Positions 18,570 through 26,952 of a stretch of 64,000 nt of DNA are shown piece by piece (position 1 is the first letter of the stretch; every line of letters starts with the position of its first letter). The notes beneath the pieces are model-generated. The model saw nothing but the letters and a program-made list of their open reading frames with translations. It searched no databases and was not told the origin of the DNA. This DNA is from Microbacterium hominis (lineage in GTDB: Bacteria; Actinomycetota; Actinomycetes; Actinomycetales; Microbacteriaceae): positions 3,658,001 through 3,722,000 of the forward strand of contig NZ_CP054038.1 of NCBI RefSeq assembly GCF_013282805.1. Direction: 5' to 3'. Made by a program: the position numbers and the translations under genes.

Positions 18570-19208
18570 TCAGATGCGCTCGAGGACCTCTCCGAGCGTA
18601 TCGATCCGCCACGTGACCTCGGGGTGTGAACCGGCGTCGCCGATGCCGATCGCGGTGAAACCACCGGCGACGGCGGCCTCCACTCCCGCCCGTGCGTCCT
18701 CCACGACCGCGCACTGCGCCGGCGTGAGCGCGAGGAACTCCGCGGCGCGCAGGAAGACCTCGGGGTCGGGCTTGCTCCGAACGATGTTCTCCCCGTCGGA
18801 GACGGCGTCGAACCACCCACGCAGGCCGGTGCGCTCCAGGATCATCTTCGCGTTGCGGCTCGACGAGCCGACCGCGAGCCGCAATCCGCGTTCCCGCAGC
18901 GTCGCGAGCGTCTCGCGGACGCCCGGTTCGACATCGGCGGCCGACAGCCCGCGCAGCAGCGTTCGGTAGATCGCGTTCTTCTCGTCGGCGAGGACGGATT
19001 TCTCGGTCTCGGAGACCTGCGTGCCGCCGATCTCGAGGATGATCTCCAGGCTCTCCTCGCGCGATACGCCTCGCAGCCGATCGTTGTCCTCGCGGGTGAA
19101 CGGGATGCCGAGGCGTCCAGCGATCTCCGACCACGCTTGGAAGTGCAGATCGTCGGTGTGGATGAGCACACCGTCGAGGTCGAAGATGACGCCGCGCGTC
19201 GCGGTCAC
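18570..19208 (-). CDS. HAD hydrolase, beta-phosphoglucomutase type
   Basis: 212 residues. HAD motif I is FDLDGVL (Asp10, Asp12), then the cap with GVSREESLEI, the substrate-specificity loop typical of beta-phosphoglucomutases; motif II is GSSSRNAK, the lysine is in RSKPDPEVF and motif IV is VVEDARAG. Beta-phosphoglucomutase converts beta-glucose 1-phosphate to glucose 6-phosphate. Its ATG overlaps the GH3 stop by 4 bp, so the two are coupled; this pairing would make sense if the GH3 enzyme releases a sugar 1-phosphate. A general sugar phosphatase is the alternative. Confidence 0.8.
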   Translation of the reverse strand: MTATRGVIFDLDGVLIHTDDLHFQAWSEIAGRLGIPFTREDNDRLRGVSREESLEIILEIGGTQVSETEKSVLADEKNAIYRTLLRGLSAADVEPGVRETLATLRERGLRLAVGSSSRNAKMILERTGLRGWFDAVSDGENIVRSKPDPEVFLRAAEFLALTPAQCAVVEDARAGVEAAVAGGFTAIGIGDAGSHPEVTWRIDTLGEVLERI

Positions 19209-20896
19209 AGGCGGGTGTCCCAGCGGCCGACGAACGCATCAACCGGCGATGTGCCAGGGAACGGCGACTCCCCGCGCAGGGCAGCCAGCATCGACTCCAC
19301 GACGGCGGGCGACGATCCGTACGTGTTGATGTACGTGCGCACGCGCGGCACGTCGAGCAGGTGGTAAGGATTCTCGAGCGAGATGAAGACGGTCGGCACG
19401 GTCGGCACGTACGCCGGCACGTTCGCACCCATGGGCGACGCCCACTCGATGCGGACCACGGTCTGATTGGACTTCGTCGAGAGGTTCGCGAGGTAGACGA
19501 TGAGGTCGTGGTTGTCCGTGACATCGCTCGTGGGCGCGGCCAGACCCTCCCAGCCGCCCCCGGGGACGAATCGGGTGACCTCGTGCCCTGCGGCGACCAG
19601 CTCGGCGACGATCTGCTCGATCGCGCCCGCCTTCGCGCCCTGCCCGATGGGGTTGGCGCCGCCCTCGATGTCGTACACGAGGACGCGGGGGTAGCGCTCG
19701 GCCGAGATCGGGAGCACCCCCGCCTCCTCCTTCACCAGCGTGAGCGACTCCTGGGCGACCGCGCGCGCCACCGCGCGGTGATCCTCGCTCCCGATCTTCA
19801 CCGCAGTCGCGTCGGGCAGCGTCCGGCCGCGGTGAATACCGAGGGACGCCTTGAGCGCGAGCACGCGTGTGACCGCTTCGTCGAGCCGCTCCCGGGTGAG
19901 GATGCCCGACTCGAGCCCCGCACGCATGAAGGCGAAGTCCTCTTCCAGGTTCTTCGTGAACAGGAACATGTCACAGCCCGCCGCGATCACCCGCGGCACG
20001 GCCTCGCGGCGCGGGAGAACGGTGGCCATACCGGCCATCGTGGTCGAGTCCGAGACAATGAGGCCGTTGAAGCCGAGACGGTCGCGCAGGAGGTCGTTCA
20101 GCAGCTCCTCGGCCACCAGGCCCGGCATGATCTCCGAGTCGTGGATGCCGGGTCGCAGGGCGCGACTGTACTCGGGCAGCATGATGTGGCCGACCATGAT
20201 GGTCTTCGTTCCGGCCTCGATTCCTGCGCGATAGACCTCTCCGAAACTGGACTCCCACTCCTCGACGCCCATGGAGTTCACGGACGCCAGAAGGTGCTGG
20301 TCTCGCTCATCGACGCCGTCGCCGGGGAAGTGCTTGACCGAAGCTGCAACTCCTTCGGCTTGCAGGGATTCGACGTAGGCGGCCGTGAAGGCGGCGACGT
20401 CGTCGGCGTGGGCGCCGAAGGTGCGTGTGTTCGTGATCGGGTTGCGGAAGTTGAGGTCGATGTCGGCGACGGGCGTGAAGGCCCAGTTGATGCCGACCTC
20501 TCGGGCTTCGCGGGCGATGACCTGCGCAGCCTGGCGCACACGCTCGAGACAGCCGGTCGCTGCGAGGGCCATGTTGCTCCCCACGTGCGTCGCGCCGATG
20601 AGGGTCTGATCGGCACCGCCTTCGAGGTTGGCGGAGATGAGCAGCGGGACCTCGGCACTCTGTTGGAGCGTCGTCACGGCTTCGGCCGCCTCGGCGATCT
20701 CCATCGTGCGCAGCATCACCCCGCCCACGTGGAGCCCACGGGTGAGGTAGTTCAGGTAGCCGGGATCGTTCGTGTAGGTGATGAGGCAGAACAGCTGGCC
20801 GAGCTTCTGCTCATCGCTCATGCCGGCGAGGGTGTCGGACACCCACGAGACGTCCTCGTCGGTGAGCGAGAACGGGGCGGCGGCGAGGTCGATCAT
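19205..20896 (-). CDS. GH3 beta-glycosidase or glycoside phosphorylase, NagZ-like
   Basis: 563 residues from ATG at 20894-20896. GH3 N-terminal barrel with nucleophile Asp283 (LIVSDSTTMAGM) and a C-terminal sandwich domain from about residue 400. The segment KHFPGDGVDERDQH (188-201) keeps the Asp-x-His dyad (Asp199, His201) that serves as acid/base in the NagZ-type subgroup, some members of which (Cellulomonas fimi Nag3) act as phosphorylases. No signal peptide, so the substrate is imported. It overlaps the permease upstream and the HAD gene downstream by 4 bp each. Sugar specificity is not evident. Confidence 0.83.
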   Translation of the reverse strand: MIDLAAAPFSLTDEDVSWVSDTLAGMSDEQKLGQLFCLITYTNDPGYLNYLTRGLHVGGVMLRTMEIAEAAEAVTTLQQSAEVPLLISANLEGGADQTLIGATHVGSNMALAATGCLERVRQAAQVIAREAREVGINWAFTPVADIDLNFRNPITNTRTFGAHADDVAAFTAAYVESLQAEGVAASVKHFPGDGVDERDQHLLASVNSMGVEEWESSFGEVYRAGIEAGTKTIMVGHIMLPEYSRALRPGIHDSEIMPGLVAEELLNDLLRDRLGFNGLIVSDSTTMAGMATVLPRREAVPRVIAAGCDMFLFTKNLEEDFAFMRAGLESGILTRERLDEAVTRVLALKASLGIHRGRTLPDATAVKIGSEDHRAVARAVAQESLTLVKEEAGVLPISAERYPRVLVYDIEGGANPIGQGAKAGAIEQIVAELVAAGHEVTRFVPGGGWEGLAAPTSDVTDNHDLIVYLANLSTKSNQTVVRIEWASPMGANVPAYVPTVPTVFISLENPYHLLDVPRVRTYINTYGSSPAVVESMLAALRGESPFPGTSPVDAFVGRWDTRL

Positions 20897-21921
20897 GATG
20901 CGGATGCTCCGGTGGTGACGAGAGAGGACGGTGTCGAGCCGCCGCGAGCGCGGCCGGTGAGCGTGCGCCACCAGCGCGCGATGCGCTGCTCGTTGCTGAG
21001 GAAGATGAGGAACGCGACAAGGAGGAGCGCCGTGGTGACGGACTGGACGCTGCTTGTGAGGTTCATCGCCGAGTAGCCGAGCGCGATCACGGTCGTGCTG
21101 AAGGCGCCCAGCAGATATCCGAGCTTGTCGTTCGAGTACCGTCCGATCCACCCACCGACGAACATGGGCAAGAAGGCCGTGAACATGATGCCGATCGTCG
21201 CGAAGTTGAGGTTGCCCGCCTCGATGAAGCCGACCTGCGAAGCGAGGATGAGCCCGACGACGCTCATCAGCCCGCCGCTGGCCGCATAGGTCGCGATCGC
21301 GTTGCCCCGCTCCTTCGCGCCGGCGGCCACCGCCGCGTTCTGCCCGGTGATGAGCGCACGGTAGTCGAAGCCGAATCGGCTGCGGTCGAACAGCACATAC
21401 ACCACGCCGAGCGCGACCCCGACGACCAGGATCATGTTGATCGGGCTCTTCGCGAACGCCGTGAGGTCGTTGCGCAGCACGAAGCTGATGTTCGCTCCGC
21501 CGCTGATGGTGAAGGCGATGCCCTCGTAGAGGAGTGTGACTCCGAGCGAGCTCACCAAGGGTGAGATGCGCAGGAGTACGTAGACGAGCCCCGAGAACGC
21601 ACCGAGGCCGAGGCCCGCGACGACGGTGATGAACGCCATCATCGGGAATCCTCCGCCGAGATCGAGCGCGGTGCTCGTGCCGATGACCGCGGACAGCGTG
21701 GCCATCGCTCCGAGTGAGAAGTCGAAGCGGCCGCTGTTGAGGTTGATGGCGAGCGCCATCGCCGTGAGCGACGTGATGGCCACACCTCGGGTCAGCAGCA
21801 GGAAGCTGTCGCCCGTGCCGAACAGGGAGACACCGTTGATCGCGCACAGCGCGGAGACGATCGCGACCACCCCGATCGGGATGATAAGTGTTCCCGTCGC
21901 CCGTCGCATGAAGCCAGCCAT
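20893..21921 (-). CDS. sugar ABC transporter permease, RbsC type (second)
   Basis: 342 residues from ATG after AGGGAGGCACCG. About nine hydrophobic segments and the branched-chain/ribose permease pattern: INLNSGRFDFSLGAMATLSAV (the motif in which Asp follows the first cytoplasmic turn), GLVYVLLRISPLVSSLG, and a late NFATIGIMFTAFLPMFVGG. It pairs with the other permease (23213-24274), the ATPase and the lipoprotein. Order here is ATPase, permease, binding protein, permease. Confidence 0.88.
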   Translation of the reverse strand: MAGFMRRATGTLIIPIGVVAIVSALCAINGVSLFGTGDSFLLLTRGVAITSLTAMALAINLNSGRFDFSLGAMATLSAVIGTSTALDLGGGFPMMAFITVVAGLGLGAFSGLVYVLLRISPLVSSLGVTLLYEGIAFTISGGANISFVLRNDLTAFAKSPINMILVVGVALGVVYVLFDRSRFGFDYRALITGQNAAVAAGAKERGNAIATYAASGGLMSVVGLILASQVGFIEAGNLNFATIGIMFTAFLPMFVGGWIGRYSNDKLGYLLGAFSTTVIALGYSAMNLTSSVQSVTTALLLVAFLIFLSNEQRIARWWRTLTGRARGGSTPSSLVTTGASAS

Positions 21922-21953
21922 CTGCGGTGCCTCCCTGTCCTTTCCGGTGTGTG

Positions 21954-23162
21954 TCAGCCGACGAGGTCGGCGTAGGTGTACTGGCTCACGAAGGTTGCGA
22001 AGTCGTCGTAGGTCGCACCCGATGCGATCCACGGCTCCAGCGCGGTCTTGTCGTAGACGGGGCTCTCGACGCTGTCGGCAGCAAGGATCTGATCGAACTC
22101 CTCGATCGAGGTGGCGACCCAGTATCCCTGGCCCAGCGCGATCGCCGCGTCGCCGTCGGCGCGCAGCGGCTCGCCCTGGACGGCACTGAGGGTGGCGGCG
22201 AAGATCGGACCGTTGATCGAGGTGAACTTTCCGGCGAGGTAGGCGAGCGCGCCCGACTCCATCGCGGCCTTGTTGTCCTCGGTGTACGCGTCGATGTCAC
22301 CGATCTTGATGTCGGTGCCTGCGACAGCGGCACCCACCACGGCGAACCCGGTGCCCGCGGCGAGGATCGCATCGGGCTGCGCGGCGACCATGCCGGCCAT
22401 GTTGGCCTGCCACGCCGAATCGCTGAAGTTCCAGGCCTCGAGATATCCGGTCAGGCTGTACACGTCGGACTCGAAGTCAGCGATCTTGATCGTGCCGTCC
22501 TGGTAGATCTTGCCCAGGATCGCGCCCGGGTCCTTCTGGCCGCCGTACGTGGTCGAAGGCTCCTCCGCGAGTGCCGCGAGAATGCCCGCCGTGCGGTGGA
22601 TGTGCATGTCGAGGTAGTAGGGGATGCCCGCACCGAAGAGGCCGAAGGAGGTGTCCCCCTCCTCGACGAAGAACTGCGCCATGTCGTACCCCGCCTGGAA
22701 CTCGATGTCGAGGCTCGGGCCGATCGCGCCCACGTAGTACTCGTAGTCCTTGTAGGTCTCGTAGTCCTCGTCGGAGAGCGTGCCGGTGGCCACGGCGTAG
22801 TAGACGCCGGCATCCTCGGCCATCTCGATCTGCGCGGGCCGATCGGCCGACGCGAACGAGATGACGGCCTTGCAGTTGTTGGCGATGAAGTTCTCCATCG
22901 CGGACTTCTCGGCGTCGGCGTCGGCGAGCTCGTCCGAGTAGACGAACTCGACGGGGAAGTTCTCCTGCACGTACTCCGTGTAGTAGTCCTTGAAGCCGAG
23001 CGCTTCGGACGAGGTCGCGTCGGAGACGAGGACGCACATCTTCACCGGGTCGGCGGAGGCGTCGCCGCCTGCCGAGCCCGTGCTGCCCGCGCAGCCGGTG
23101 AGGGCGAGCGACAGTCCGACCACGGCGGAGGCGCCGAGTGCGATGCTGCGGGTGATTCTCAT
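21954..23162 (-). CDS. sugar ABC transporter substrate-binding lipoprotein
   Basis: 402 residues from ATG after AAGGGAACACC. Signal peptide MRITRSIALGASAVVGLSLA ends in lipobox LTGC with Cys24 as lipid anchor, followed by a Ser/Gly/Ala linker. The mature part has the two-lobe type I periplasmic-binding fold used with RbsA-type transporters. Aromatic residues (YYTEYV, YYVGAIG, YYLDMH) could stack on sugar rings. It lies between the two permease genes, so it serves this importer. The ligand is probably a small oligosaccharide or glycoside cleaved by the GH3, GH39 or GH78 enzymes. Confidence 0.87.
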   Translation of the reverse strand: MRITRSIALGASAVVGLSLALTGCAGSTGSAGGDASADPVKMCVLVSDATSSEALGFKDYYTEYVQENFPVEFVYSDELADADAEKSAMENFIANNCKAVISFASADRPAQIEMAEDAGVYYAVATGTLSDEDYETYKDYEYYVGAIGPSLDIEFQAGYDMAQFFVEEGDTSFGLFGAGIPYYLDMHIHRTAGILAALAEEPSTTYGGQKDPGAILGKIYQDGTIKIADFESDVYSLTGYLEAWNFSDSAWQANMAGMVAAQPDAILAAGTGFAVVGAAVAGTDIKIGDIDAYTEDNKAAMESGALAYLAGKFTSINGPIFAATLSAVQGEPLRADGDAAIALGQGYWVATSIEEFDQILAADSVESPVYDKTALEPWIASGATYDDFATFVSQYTYADLVG

Positions 23163-23212
23163 TGGTGTTCCCTTCATTGGGTGGGTTCTCGGAGGTGCGA
23201 GCCGGGCGCGCG

Positions 23213-24274
23213 TCAGCGCGGGAGGACCTTGCTGCGGAAGCCGATGGTGGCGACCCATACGATCGCGAGGAACAGCACGGCCCGCACGATCTGGGCGATG
23301 CCGTTCCCGGCGGATGTGGTGGAGAGCAGCGTGGTCATGGTCTGGTTGAGGAAGGCCATCGAGAGCCCTCCGATGAGCGCCGCGTAGATGCGGCTGCGCG
23401 GCCCGCCGGAGATCGGCATGCCGCCGAACACCATCGCGACGAGGATGTTCATTCCGATGTCGCCGGCGCTCATCGTCGTCAGGGTCGGCGTGCGGAGCAC
23501 GGTGAGGAAGGCGCCGAGTCCCACGCCGAGCCCCGCGATCGCGAATGCGGCGATCGCGGTCTTCTTCATCGACACGCCGGTGAGCTTGGCGGTGACGGGG
23601 TTGCCGCCGATGAGCTTCTCGACCCTGCCGAGTCGAGTGAAGGAGAACAGCAGCACACACAGTCCGATGAACGCACCGGCGACGATGAGCTTCATCCACA
23701 GCGTGTCGTACTCCCGTGCGAAGGAGCTGTCGATGCGGATCTGTGCGCCGCCGGTGGTCTGCACGAGCGCGACGGCCACCGCTCCCAGAACAGAGAGCAT
23801 CGCGACAGTGGTGACGAAGACGGGCAGATCGAAGACGGCAGCAAGCACCGCACTGATCAGGGAGGTCGTGACCGCCGTCACCACGCACGCCAGGAGCATG
23901 GCCCAGAGGTCGCCCGTCGCGTTGAAGACGAGCGCTCCCACCATCGCGGAGACCAGCGTCGACGCACCCAGGCTGATGTCGAACGAGCCCATCGAGAAGA
24001 TGAAGATGGCGCCCGTGGCGATGATGATGATGATGACGGACTGGTTGATGAGCGTCTGCAGGCTGAAGGCCATGTTGATGCCCTGCCATGACCCGACGAC
24101 GACGAACGCAACGGCCAGGACGACCAGTCCGGCGAGCGGAGCGAGCTCGGCGGCGAACGTGGCCCAGCGGGCGCGGTTGCGGGCTTTGGTGTCGACCTCC
24201 GGCTCGACGAACTTGTCGTCGACCGACGTGATGACCGGATCCTTCACGCCGGTGGCGCTGCTCAGATCATGCAT
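23213..24274 (-). CDS. sugar ABC transporter permease, RbsC type (first)
   Basis: 353 residues. A long hydrophilic N-terminus of about 40 residues precedes around nine membrane segments; FSMGSFDISLGASTLVSAMV is the conserved RbsC-type motif and GMPISGGPRSRIYAALIGG the EAA-like loop facing the ATPase. It overlaps the ATPase gene by 13 bp, which indicates coupling. It probably forms a heterodimer with the permease at 20893-21921. Confidence 0.87.
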   Translation of the reverse strand: MHDLSSATGVKDPVITSVDDKFVEPEVDTKARNRARWATFAAELAPLAGLVVLAVAFVVVGSWQGINMAFSLQTLINQSVIIIIIATGAIFIFSMGSFDISLGASTLVSAMVGALVFNATGDLWAMLLACVVTAVTTSLISAVLAAVFDLPVFVTTVAMLSVLGAVAVALVQTTGGAQIRIDSSFAREYDTLWMKLIVAGAFIGLCVLLFSFTRLGRVEKLIGGNPVTAKLTGVSMKKTAIAAFAIAGLGVGLGAFLTVLRTPTLTTMSAGDIGMNILVAMVFGGMPISGGPRSRIYAALIGGLSMAFLNQTMTTLLSTTSAGNGIAQIVRAVLFLAIVWVATIGFRSKVLPR

Positions 24275-25761
24275 TCGATGATCTCCATCTCGTTGAGGTC
24301 GGCGCTGCGCTCGAACTCGCGCACCACCTGACCGTCCTTCATGATGAGGAGGCGGTCGCTCATGCCCATGAGCTCGGTCATCTCCTCGGAGACGATGACG
24401 ATCGCCTTGCCTTCGTTCTTGAGGTCGGTCATCAGCCGGTACATCGCCTGCTTGACCCCCACATCGACGCCGCGGGTGGGGCAGTCGAGGATGAGCACCT
24501 CGGTGCCGCAGGCGATCCACTTGCCGAAGACGACCTTCTGCTTGTTCCCGCCCGAAAGCGTCGAGACGACCGTTTCGGCGCTCGGCGCCTTGATCTCCAG
24601 CTGGGCCATCGGGTCTGCGACGTACGCCGTCTCCGCGCGCGAGGTGATGAGCCCCGCACGGCCACGGCCGATGATCCGCAGACCCGCGCTGGCGATGTTG
24701 TCCCGGATGCTCGCCGTCAGACTCAGGGACTCCGTGTCCCGGTCCTTCGAGACGTAGCCGAGGGATGCGCGCACCGCTCGCTGCTCACTGGTGATGCGTC
24801 GCCCCTGCGCGGTCACCTGGCCCGAGTCGACACGGATGGCACCGAACAGCGCCTTGCCCAGCTCGTGCATGCCGCTGTGGCTGAGCCCTCCGATGCCGAG
24901 GATCTCACCGCTGCGCACCGACAGGCTGACGTCCCGCACCTTGTCGCCGACGCTGACGTGCTCCGCCTCGAGCACGATTTCCGAACCCCACGAGGGTGTC
25001 TGGTCCTCGCGATAATAGTGCCCCTCGAGGTTGCGTCCGATCATGGCCGCACGGATGTCGTCCTCGTCGAACTCGTGCTTGTCGAAGGTGCGGATGATAT
25101 CGCCGTCGCGCAGCACCGTCAGTCGATCGCAGACCGACATGATCTCGTCGAGATCATGCGAGATGAAGATGACCGAGCCGCGGGACTTCTGCTCGTCCAT
25201 GAGCCGGTACAGCAGATCGCGACCGTCCTGGGACAGAGCGGTGGTGGTCTCATCGACGACGACGACCTTCGGACGGTGCATCATCACGCGCGCGAGCTCG
25301 ACGAGCTTGCGCGTCTGGATGTCGAGCGATCCGGTCATGGCGGCCGGGTCGATGTCGGGGATGCCGATCGCGGCGAGCGCCTGGCGGCCGGCATCGTGCA
25401 GGGCGCGCCGGTCGACGATGCCGAACCGCGAGAAGCGCCGGGTGTCGCCGAGGAAGAGATTCTCTGCGACGGACACTCCCGACACGGTCCCCGCTTCCTG
25501 CACGATCATGCCGACGCCGGCTGCGAGTGCCTCGTTGACGGTCGACGGCGCCCAGCGCTCGCCCTGGAAGTCGATCGCTCCGCTGTCGGCGACCTGCTGC
25601 CCGGCGACGATCGAGGTGAGCGTCGACTTGCCGGAGCCGTTCTCGCCGATCAGGCCGTGGATCTCGCCGTCGCGCAATTCGAAATCCACGTTCTTGAGCG
25701 CGCGCACGACACCGAAGGACTTGGATAGGTCCGCGATCGTGAGTACGACGTCGTTCGTCAT
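24262..25761 (-). CDS. sugar ABC transporter ATP-binding protein, RbsA type
   Basis: 499 residues with two ABC domains in one chain. The first has a complete Walker A (GLIGENGSGKST, about residues 37-48) and VVVDETTTAL; the second has a degenerate Walker A (GGLSHSGMHELG) but an intact signature LSGGNKQKV and Walker B region LILDCPTRGVDVG, the usual asymmetry of RbsA/MglA proteins. First gene of the glycoside operon, ATG after GAGAGGCTG. Two interleaved palindromes lie 40-67 bp upstream. Confidence 0.9.
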   Translation of the reverse strand: MTNDVVLTIADLSKSFGVVRALKNVDFELRDGEIHGLIGENGSGKSTLTSIVAGQQVADSGAIDFQGERWAPSTVNEALAAGVGMIVQEAGTVSGVSVAENLFLGDTRRFSRFGIVDRRALHDAGRQALAAIGIPDIDPAAMTGSLDIQTRKLVELARVMMHRPKVVVVDETTTALSQDGRDLLYRLMDEQKSRGSVIFISHDLDEIMSVCDRLTVLRDGDIIRTFDKHEFDEDDIRAAMIGRNLEGHYYREDQTPSWGSEIVLEAEHVSVGDKVRDVSLSVRSGEILGIGGLSHSGMHELGKALFGAIRVDSGQVTAQGRRITSEQRAVRASLGYVSKDRDTESLSLTASIRDNIASAGLRIIGRGRAGLITSRAETAYVADPMAQLEIKAPSAETVVSTLSGGNKQKVVFGKWIACGTEVLILDCPTRGVDVGVKQAMYRLMTDLKNEGKAIVIVSEEMTELMGMSDRLLIMKDGQVVREFERSADLNEMEIIECMI

Positions 25762-25800
25762 GGCGCAGCCTCTCTGCTGTCGGGTAAAGCCTGCGTATCC

Positions 25801-25828
25801 ATGTTTCGTCGCACGAAACATGTGCGAC
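25801..25828. promoter_or_regulatory. two interleaved palindromes before the sugar ABC operon
   Basis: ATGTTTCGT-CGC-ACGAAACAT (25801-25821) has perfect 9-bp arms. GTCGCAC-GAAACAT-GTGCGAC (25808-25828) has perfect 7-bp arms and shares 14 bp with it. They sit 40-67 bp upstream of the ATPase start. This is a strong operator candidate for the neighbouring IclR protein, the AraC-GH39 fusion, or an outside regulator. The overlap of two symmetries could let two dimers compete or stack. Confidence 0.7.
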
Positions 25829-25950
25829 AACGAGCGTTGCTACCGCGTTCGCGGGAAGGAATTGCGGCCGGGCGCGCGGCTCGACACCCACTTCCGCGCC
25901 CGACGAGATATCAGGTTGCGGCGATCGAGCAGCCGCCAGGTGAAGAAAAT

Positions 25951-25972
25951 GAGCCTCGATCCAGGGAGGCTC
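25951..25972 (-). terminator. terminator after the second IclR gene
   Basis: On the minus strand GAGCCTC-N8-GAGGCTC is followed by ATTTTCTTC, a stem with a T-rich tail, 13 bp after the IclR stop. It separates the regulator from the sugar ABC operon on the same strand. The other strand also has a T-rich tail (GCTTTCTTCT). Confidence 0.75.
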
Positions 25973-25984
25973 GCTTTCTTCTCC

Positions 25985-26845
25985 TCACTCCTTCGGTGCG
26001 GCTGTCCGGTGCGCGAAGTAGTCGAGTGTCGCCGTGGAACTGCTGATCAGCGGACCGAACACCGGCGTGCGCCCGCGCACGGCATCCGGCAGCGAGGCAT
26101 CCTGCAGGGCTGCGGCGAGCGCAGACGCCGCCTGCGCGAGGAGTTCGATCGTGGGCGCCGGGTCCGCACCGTCGTTCGGCACGACGACGCCCAGAGCCGC
26201 GAAAGGGTGCCGGTTGGGCGCCATGACCGGCACCGCGATGCCGCGCGACCCCTCGTGGATGAAGCCGTCGGCCACGACGAAGCCGTCCGCGCGTGCGCGG
26301 CGAAGCCGACAGACGAGAGCGTCCTCGCCTCGAATCGCGGCCGGTGTCGGCGTCGGCCAGCCCGTTGCGACGACGTCGTCGAGAACGGCCCGTTCCGCGT
26401 GTGCGAGGAGGATCAGGCCGCTGGAGCTGAGCGGCAGCGGCATCCGCCCCCCGACCAGCGTCGCGTTGATCACGGCATCCCGCGTCGACATCCGCTCGAT
26501 GAACAGCACGTCGCGCCCACTGAGGATCCCCAGCTGGGTGTGCTGACGCACGCGTGTGTGCACGGCGGCCATGAACGGCCGGGCTATCTCCCGCAGCCCG
26601 AACCCTCCCGGTGTGCGCGACCCCAGTTCCCAGAGGCGCAGTCCGAGTCGGTAGGCGCCGTCAGGCGTCCGCTCGACGAGCCGTTCACGCTCGAGCTCGG
26701 CCACCAGCCGGTGAGCGGTGGCGTGGGCGAGACCCGATCTCTGGGTGATCTGCGCGAGCGTGAGGAAGGGGGTGAGGGCATCGAATGCGTCGAGCACGCG
26801 CAAGTGCCGCTGTAGGACGGACTCTCCATTCGATCCACGCGCCAC
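25985..26845 (-). CDS. IclR-family regulator of the P450/reductase genes
   Basis: 286 residues, GTG start at 26843-26845. Winged helix TLAQITQRSGLAHATAHRLVAE, then the IclR effector domain with RMPLPLSSSGLILLAH and GFIHEGSRGIAVPV. It resembles the pca regulator at 4569-5339, sharing LRLWEL, ARPFM and RVRQHTQL. A GATAAT box 6 bp before the GTG suggests a leaderless message, with the dyad at 26860-26876 where a -35 box would lie, hence autoregulation. Its terminator implies a single-gene unit; the divergent reductase/P450 pair is the likely main target. Confidence 0.85.
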   Translation of the reverse strand: MARGSNGESVLQRHLRVLDAFDALTPFLTLAQITQRSGLAHATAHRLVAELERERLVERTPDGAYRLGLRLWELGSRTPGGFGLREIARPFMAAVHTRVRQHTQLGILSGRDVLFIERMSTRDAVINATLVGGRMPLPLSSSGLILLAHAERAVLDDVVATGWPTPTPAAIRGEDALVCRLRRARADGFVVADGFIHEGSRGIAVPVMAPNRHPFAALGVVVPNDGADPAPTIELLAQAASALAAALQDASLPDAVRGRTPVFGPLISSSTATLDYFAHRTAAPKE

Positions 26846-26859
26846 GCAACGAGATTATC

Positions 26860-26876
26860 TGTCCATTGAACGGACA
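26860..26876. promoter_or_regulatory. putative IclR operator, iclR-reductase
   Basis: TGTCC-ATTGAAC-GGACA, a perfect 5-bp inverted repeat with 7-bp spacer. Its reverse strand reads TGTCCGTTCAATGGACA, holding CCGTTCAATG as at pobA and, with one change, at pcaH. It is 14 bp from the IclR start and about 76 bp from the reductase start. Confidence 0.65.
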
Positions 26877-26952
26877 CGCACGCGCGTTCGAATTCCAGCC
26901 CTCATACGCTCATCGGGATCGAAGACGATCGCAGGCTCGGCAAGGAGGTCGG

